11,577 nt of DNA from the NCBI GenBank assembly GCA_020718315.1, contig DYSK01000066.1:1-11577 (forward strand). Reading direction: 5' to 3'. Both the position numbers and the translations under genes were made by a program. Each line of letters opens with the position of its first letter. The stretch's first letter is position 1. The notes under the pieces are model-generated. The model saw only the letters and a list, made by a program, of their open reading frames with translations, was not told the DNA's origin and did no database searches. Shown piece by piece: positions 7,731 to 11,577 of the stretch. The DNA comes from Draconibacterium orientale. GTDB taxonomy: Bacteria > Bacteroidota > Bacteroidia > Bacteroidales > UBA12170.

Positions 7731-8957
7731 TTATTGAAGCTTAACTTTTAAGCCCTCATCTAAAGCACTTAAGAAATCTTCTGTGGTCAAATACTGATTT
7801 TGGGTCAATTTTTCACCATAAACAATAAGTGCTAAATCTTTTGTCATTTTTCCGGATTCAACTGTTTCAATACAAACTTGTTCCAATGTATTGCAAAAGT
7901 TGATTAATTCTTGATTATCATCGAGTTTGCCACGGTGAGCCAAACCTCTTGTCCAAGCAAAAATAGAAGCAATTGGGTTGGTAGAAGTTGGTTTTCCTTG
8001 TTGATGCATACGATAATGACGAGTAACTGTGCCGTGAGCAGCTTCTGCTTCAACGGTTTTTCCATCGGGAGCAATTAAAACAGATGTCATCAATCCCAAT
8101 GAACCAAATCCTTGAGCCAATGTATCTGACTGAACATCGCCATCGTAGTTTTTTGTAGCCCAAACATATTTTCCGCTCCATTTCATTGCAGCAGCAACCA
8201 TATCATCGATCAAACGGTGTTCGTAAGTAATTCCAATAATATCCATTTGAGTTTTGAATTCCGTTTGATATACTTCTTCAAAAATATCTTTAAAGCGACC
8301 GTCATATTTTTTCAGAATGGTGTTTTTGGTCGAAAGATACAAAGGCCATTGTTTGGATATCGCCATTGCAAAACAAGCGCGCGCAAAGCCATAGATTGAT
8401 TCGTCAGTATTGTACATAGCCATGGCAACTCCATCGCCTTCGAAATCAAATACATTAAAAACTTGAGGTGCGCTTCCGTCGGCCGGCGTAAAAGTCATGG
8501 TAAGTTTCCCTTTTCCTTTAGGAGTAAAATCTGTTGCGCGGTATTGATCGCCAAAAGCATGACGTCCAATTACTACGGGATCAGTCCAGCCTGGAACTAG
8601 ACGAGGTATATTTTTAATTACGATTGGTTCGCGAAATACGGTTCCGTTCAATATGTTCCGAATCGTTCCATTGGGCGAACGATACATTTCCTTTAAACCA
8701 AATTCCTCTACACGTGCTTCATCAGGTGTAATGGTAGCACATTTTATACCTACATTGTATTTTTTTATTGCATTTGCGGCATCAATAGTGACTTGGTCGT
8801 TGGTTTCATCGCGATGCTCCATCCCTAAATCGAAATATTTAATATCTAAATCGAGGTATGGATAAATCAATTTTTCTTTGATAAAATGCCAAATAACGCG
8901 TGTCATTTCATCACCATCAAGCTCTACAACCGGATTTGCTACTTTAATCTTATTCAT
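7731..8957 (-). CDS. icd: NADP-dependent isocitrate dehydrogenase, eukaryote-like homodimeric type
   Basis: A 408-residue enzyme converting isocitrate to 2-oxoglutarate and CO2 with reduction of NADP+. It aligns almost residue for residue with human IDH1, which I recall: Ser94, Asn96, Arg100, Arg109, Arg132 and Tyr139 bind substrate; Lys211 is the catalytic lysine; Asp251, Asp274 and Asp278 are the metal ligands (one less than human numbering because of a single-residue gap); RH (313-314) matches the NADP-binding arginine-histidine pair. Typical segments are VVELDGDEMTR (10-20), SPNGTIRNIL (94-103), GRHAFGDQYRATDF (131-144) and EAEAAHGTVTRHYRM (303-317). It is the first gene of a pair with gltA. 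Upstream lies a 466-base divergent region, so transcription of both genes probably starts there. No start competes with the ATG at 8957, which matches the IDH1 N-terminus. Confidence 0.97.
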   Translation of the reverse strand: MNKIKVANPVVELDGDEMTRVIWHFIKEKLIYPYLDLDIKYFDLGMEHRDETNDQVTIDAANAIKKYNVGIKCATITPDEARVEEFGLKEMYRSPNGTIRNILNGTVFREPIVIKNIPRLVPGWTDPVVIGRHAFGDQYRATDFTPKGKGKLTMTFTPADGSAPQVFNVFDFEGDGVAMAMYNTDESIYGFARACFAMAISKQWPLYLSTKNTILKKYDGRFKDIFEEVYQTEFKTQMDIIGITYEHRLIDDMVAAAMKWSGKYVWATKNYDGDVQSDTLAQGFGSLGLMTSVLIAPDGKTVEAEAAHGTVTRHYRMHQQGKPTSTNPIASIFAWTRGLAHRGKLDDNQELINFCNTLEQVCIETVESGKMTKDLALIVYGEKLTQNQYLTTEDFLSALDEGLKVKLQ

Positions 8958-9058
8958 TCTTTTTTAATTTGAATTTATTTATAATTAGGTTTATTTAAAA
9001 TCGTTGAATATAAATGCCATCTCTTTTATCAAAAATGCACGTAAAAGTAAGCATTTTT

Positions 9059-9076
9059 TACTATGCTCACATAGTA
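9059..9076. promoter_or_regulatory. Dyad upstream of icd, possible operator
   Basis: TACTATG (9059-9065) and CATAGTA (9070-9076) form a perfect 7-base inverted repeat with a 4-base spacer, about 100-120 bases upstream of the icd ATG. Its size and symmetry suit a dimeric regulator of the TCA operon. Read on the minus strand it is followed by an A-run rather than a T-run, so it is not an intrinsic terminator for leftward transcription. No regulator can be named. Confidence 0.3.
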
Positions 9077-9394
9077 ATTAATTAAAAAAAATGATTCTAA
9101 ATTAAGTATGTCAAGCATTAACAGACGTGGGATGCAAAACTTTTAACAGCTCTTCACAAAAACTCCTAAAAGAACATAATTTTAGGCTTTTTAAAACATA
9201 TTTTTTATTGATTTAAATCGGTTTTTTTGTAGATTGACATTCATAATAGCGTAATAAATTCCTAAATGACCACACAAAATTTATACTATTTGTGTTTCTA
9301 ATTCAAACAAAAAACTTACAATTTTCGACATTTCCTTGAACACTTCAAAACGAGCGAAGCTCAAAAACGGAGCCTATAAATTGAATAATTTGAG

Positions 9395-9402
9395 TATATT
9401 TG
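9395..9402 (+). promoter_or_regulatory. -7 promoter box for the 9424 operon
   Basis: TATATTTG is a perfect TA-N2-TTTG box ending 21 bases before the ATG at 9424, giving a leader of about 15 bases. No matching TTG lies 19-21 bases upstream, so the site is either a half-match or depends on an activator. It would serve both the secreted protein and the receptor gene behind it. Confidence 0.45.
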
Positions 9403-9423
9403 TATAATCCAAATTAGCCAAAT

Positions 9424-10137
9424 ATGCCTCGTTTTTCGTTCTATGTTTTTATCTTTTCTGTTTTTTTTATTCAATCAAACTTGCAAAGTCAGAACGTTTC
9501 TGAAAGGAAGCAAATGTATGGTCCAGATCCAATGTTGATCAATGGGAAAGTTTACAATTACTTTCCGGGCTCAGGAGTGAAAGGGCATCAATACCTCAAT
9601 CAAAAAGAATTTCAACTTGGCTCTTTAGTGATTCGCGGAAAAGAATATAAAGATGTCTTGCTGAATTACGACTTGTTAAACCAAGAAATAATCTTACAAT
9701 ATACTGATTTACAGGGATCGAATAGATTGCTGATCGTATCAAAAGCTTGGCTTGAAGAAATCAATATAGAAGGAGAAACATTTTCACTTCGAAAAACTCC
9801 CGACAACCGTCAACTGATAGCGCAAACTTTAAATCAAGGGCAAATTCAATTGCATGTCCATTGGACAAAACGATTGATCGCCGACATCAATCTGGTCTCG
9901 AAGCAATATGTGTTTGAATCGAAAAAACAAAATTTTTTCCTCACTACGAAAGACACATTTCAAGAATATACATCCACGAAAGATTTACTTCAATTTTTTT
10001 CGGATCAAGACAAGGAAATTGTGAAACAATTTATGAAGCAGCACAAAATGAAACCCAATACCAAATCAATTTTGCAACTAATTGAACTTTTGAATTTTTG
10101 CAACCAAACGCTAAAAGAAAAGAGTTTACAGCCCTAA
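9424..10137 (+). CDS. Secreted protein of unknown function, partner of the TonB-dependent receptor
   Basis: A 237-residue protein with an N-terminal hydrophobic signal sequence (about 4-20) and a likely cleavage site near LQS-QN (21-24). There is no lipobox cysteine, so it is probably periplasmic. The mature part alternates short beta-strand-like segments: GSLVIRGKEYKDVLLNYD (66-83), then QEIILQY (87-93) and RLLIVSK (101-107), followed by a charged C-terminal helical part (about 187-235) with KDLLQFFSDQDKEIVKQFM. From memory, this layout recurs in unnamed Bacteroidota proteins encoded beside TonB-dependent receptors; I cannot confirm a family. Only 30 bases separate it from the receptor gene, in the same direction and with no terminator, so the two are likely one operon. 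No catalytic motif is visible. A periplasmic partner or accessory of the receptor is inference. Confidence 0.8.
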   Translation: MPRFSFYVFIFSVFFIQSNLQSQNVSERKQMYGPDPMLINGKVYNYFPGSGVKGHQYLNQKEFQLGSLVIRGKEYKDVLLNYDLLNQEIILQYTDLQGSNRLLIVSKAWLEEINIEGETFSLRKTPDNRQLIAQTLNQGQIQLHVHWTKRLIADINLVSKQYVFESKKQNFFLTTKDTFQEYTSTKDLLQFFSDQDKEIVKQFMKQHKMKPNTKSILQLIELLNFCNQTLKEKSLQP

Positions 10138-10167
10138 TTTGAGAAAAAACAACATAAAGCCCAAACC

Positions 10168-11577
10168 GTGAAGAAGCTACTATTCCTACTCTATTTTGCC
10201 TATTTTCCCTTTTTGCTGCACGCGACCGAAAAGAAAAATTTCATTTCCATCCATGTCGATAAGATACAGTTTTCGGTTTATGCCAAACAAATTGAAGAAA
10301 AAGCTCAATTAACGATCTATTTTCAAGAAAATTGGGTAAAAGGAATTTTAATTACCCAACACGAAGATTCCATTTCCCCATTTGAAGCTGTTCAAAAAGC
10401 GCTGACAAATTCATCACTTTCCGTTTCAGTTTGGGAAAACAATCTCCTTCTTCTTCCGGCCACAAAATTGATAAATCTGCTTCCAAACTTCTCCACTACA
10501 TCGACACCGACACCGATTGAAAACCAATCCATGTCGGCTCAACAACGTACTGGGTTTCTGAAAGGACGAGAAGCCGATTTGCAAATCATCAATTTGGGGA
10601 AAAAAGAGCAAACGGTGAAAGGGAAAATGGTCTTCATTTCGGGAATTGTTGTTGACTCACAGACAAAAGAAAGCATAGCTGGTGCCACCGTTTACATCGA
10701 AGAAACAAAAAGCGGTGCAGCTTCCGATGAAAATGGAAAATTTTCATTTCCAATCCAAGCCGGGAAATATACTGCTCGTTTCAATTATTTGGGTATGGAA
10801 GAAAAACGCTTTTATCTGAACATCTATTCAGCGGGAAGTTTTGATGTGGAGATGAATCAGGCGAATTTTGAGATGAACGAAGTTGTGATATACGGCGATA
10901 AACAAATGAACATTCGATCAAAAGATCCGGGATTAGAAAAAATTGCAGTAAAGAGCATTCGGGAAATTCCGATGATGATGGGCGAACAAGATATTCTCAA
11001 AGTATCGCAAATGCTTCCAGGAATCGTTAGTGTTGGCGAAGGTTCGGCCGGTGTGAATGTTCGGGGCGGAAATTCGGATCAGAATGCCTTTTACATCAAT
11101 CTAATTCCTGTTTACAACACTTCCCACCTATTTGGTTTCTTTCCTGCTTTTAATGCAGAAATCATTCAAGATTTTTCGATCTATAAAGGCTATATTCCGG
11201 CATCTTACGGCGGCCGATTGTCTTCTGTTTTCGACATAAACACGCGCCCTGGAAACAAGAAACACTATACAGCACATGGCGGATTAAGTCCGGTGGCTGC
11301 TAATTTGATTCTGGAAGGGCCAATAATAAAAGAAAAAGCATCGTTTATCTTCAGCGGTCGAAAAAGCTATTCCGATTGGTTGTTGGCAAAAATTGAAGAA
11401 CCAAGAATTCGGGAAAGCTCTGCAAAATTTTCCGATTTTACGGCGGCGCTCAATTACGATACGCCAAAAACCCAAATTGGCATTTTTGGATATTACAGCT
11501 CTGATTATTTCCAATTGTCCGATTTGAATACATATAGTTATTACAACCAAGGTTTTTCATTGAAATACGGTCATAAT
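10168..11577 (+). CDS. TonB-dependent outer-membrane receptor with STN domain, partial (C-terminus beyond right edge)
   Basis: An open frame of 470 codons runs from GTG at 10168 to the right edge. Residues 1-20 are a signal peptide (VKKLLFLLYFAYFPFLLHAT). Residues about 22-104 fit an STN (secretin/TonB short N-terminal) domain, often used for signalling to an anti-sigma factor. After a Ser/Thr/Pro linker, about 157-243 is a carboxypeptidase-regulatory-like domain (ISGIVVDSQTKESIAGATVY), ending in NEVVIYGD. The plug domain covers about 255-365, with QMLPGIVSVGEG, GVNVRGGNSDQNAFYINLIP, VYNTSHLFGFF and ASYGGRLSSVFDI, and the first barrel strands follow. GTG is chosen because it directly precedes the Lys-Lys-hydrophobic signal peptide; no ATG lies between the upstream stop and this point. 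It should import a ligand across the outer membrane using TonB-ExbBD energy. The ligand is unknown; no SusD partner is visible. Confidence 0.92.
   Translation, partial: MKKLLFLLYFAYFPFLLHATEKKNFISIHVDKIQFSVYAKQIEEKAQLTIYFQENWVKGILITQHEDSISPFEAVQKALTNSSLSVSVWENNLLLLPATKLINLLPNFSTTSTPTPIENQSMSAQQRTGFLKGREADLQIINLGKKEQTVKGKMVFISGIVVDSQTKESIAGATVYIEETKSGAASDENGKFSFPIQAGKYTARFNYLGMEEKRFYLNIYSAGSFDVEMNQANFEMNEVVIYGDKQMNIRSKDPGLEKIAVKSIREIPMMMGEQDILKVSQMLPGIVSVGEGSAGVNVRGGNSDQNAFYINLIPVYNTSHLFGFFPAFNAEIIQDFSIYKGYIPASYGGRLSSVFDINTRPGNKKHYTAHGGLSPVAANLILEGPIIKEKASFIFSGRKSYSDWLLAKIEEPRIRESSAKFSDFTAALNYDTPKTQIGIFGYYSSDYFQLSDLNTYSYYNQGFSLKYGHN

Larger units (their letters stand above)
8958..9423. other. 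Divergent intergenic region between icd and the secreted-protein gene
   Basis: This 466-base AT-rich region has no reading frame that looks like a gene. It must carry the leftward icd-gltA promoter and the rightward promoter of the 9424 gene. Besides the two elements listed separately, I see the palindrome GATTTAAATC near 9209-9218 and a short GAGC-gaa-GCTC hairpin at 9352-9362. No good -33/-7 pair for icd was found by eye, so its promoter is unassigned. At 466 bases it could hold a small RNA, but there is no positive evidence for one. Confidence 0.5.

Noticed and set aside
9026..9130. TTGACA on the minus strand upstream of icd as a -35 box
   Set aside because: No TATAAT-like box follows at 16-18 bases, and Bacteroidota primary promoters do not use the E. 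coli pattern.
10426..11550. Minus-strand frames at 10426-10611 and 11284-11550
   Set aside because: They are antisense to the TonB-dependent receptor, whose STN, regulatory-like and plug domains read through continuously on the plus strand.

Overview
The window looks like an 11.6 kb piece of a Bacteroidota (Bacteroidetes) chromosome. It is AT-rich, start codons are preceded by A-rich leaders rather than Shine-Dalgarno sequences, and several promoters carry the phylum's -7 box (TA-N2-TTTG). The gene content fits: a lipoprotein with a relaxed lipobox, a TonB-dependent receptor with an STN and a carboxypeptidase-regulatory-like domain, and a mitochondrial-type citrate synthase/isocitrate dehydrogenase pair. 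I see no rRNA, tRNA, CRISPR array, transposase or phage gene.

Layout from left to right. (1) 1-4456, minus strand: one uninterrupted reading frame of at least 1485 codons that runs off the left edge. It encodes an AMP-forming acyl-CoA synthetase-type domain, then about 780 residues I cannot assign, then the start of a GNAT acetyltransferase domain. (2) 4457-4706: a divergent intergenic region with a good promoter reading right. (3) 4707-5567, plus strand: a lipoprotein with a carboxypeptidase-regulatory-like domain and a YfaP/DUF2135-like domain. (4) 5713-6334, minus strand: yjbQ and, one base after its stop codon, a small single-pass membrane protein gene. (5) 6408-8957, minus strand: icd then gltA, 18 bases apart, ended by a strong hairpin terminator at 6369-6397. 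(6) 8958-9423: a 466-base divergent intergenic region with a dyad upstream of icd and a -7 box upstream of the next gene. (7) 9424-11577, plus strand: a secreted protein of unknown function, then a TonB-dependent receptor cut by the right edge.

Functionally, icd and gltA supply two enzymes of the oxidative branch of the TCA cycle, from oxaloacetate plus acetyl-CoA towards 2-oxoglutarate. Aconitase, which acts between them, is not in the window. The right-hand pair is probably an outer-membrane uptake unit whose substrate cannot be read from the sequence. The least ordinary element is the large synthetase/GNAT protein. It joins a carboxylate-activating module to an acyl-transfer module through a long uncharacterised region, and its substrate and purpose are unknown.
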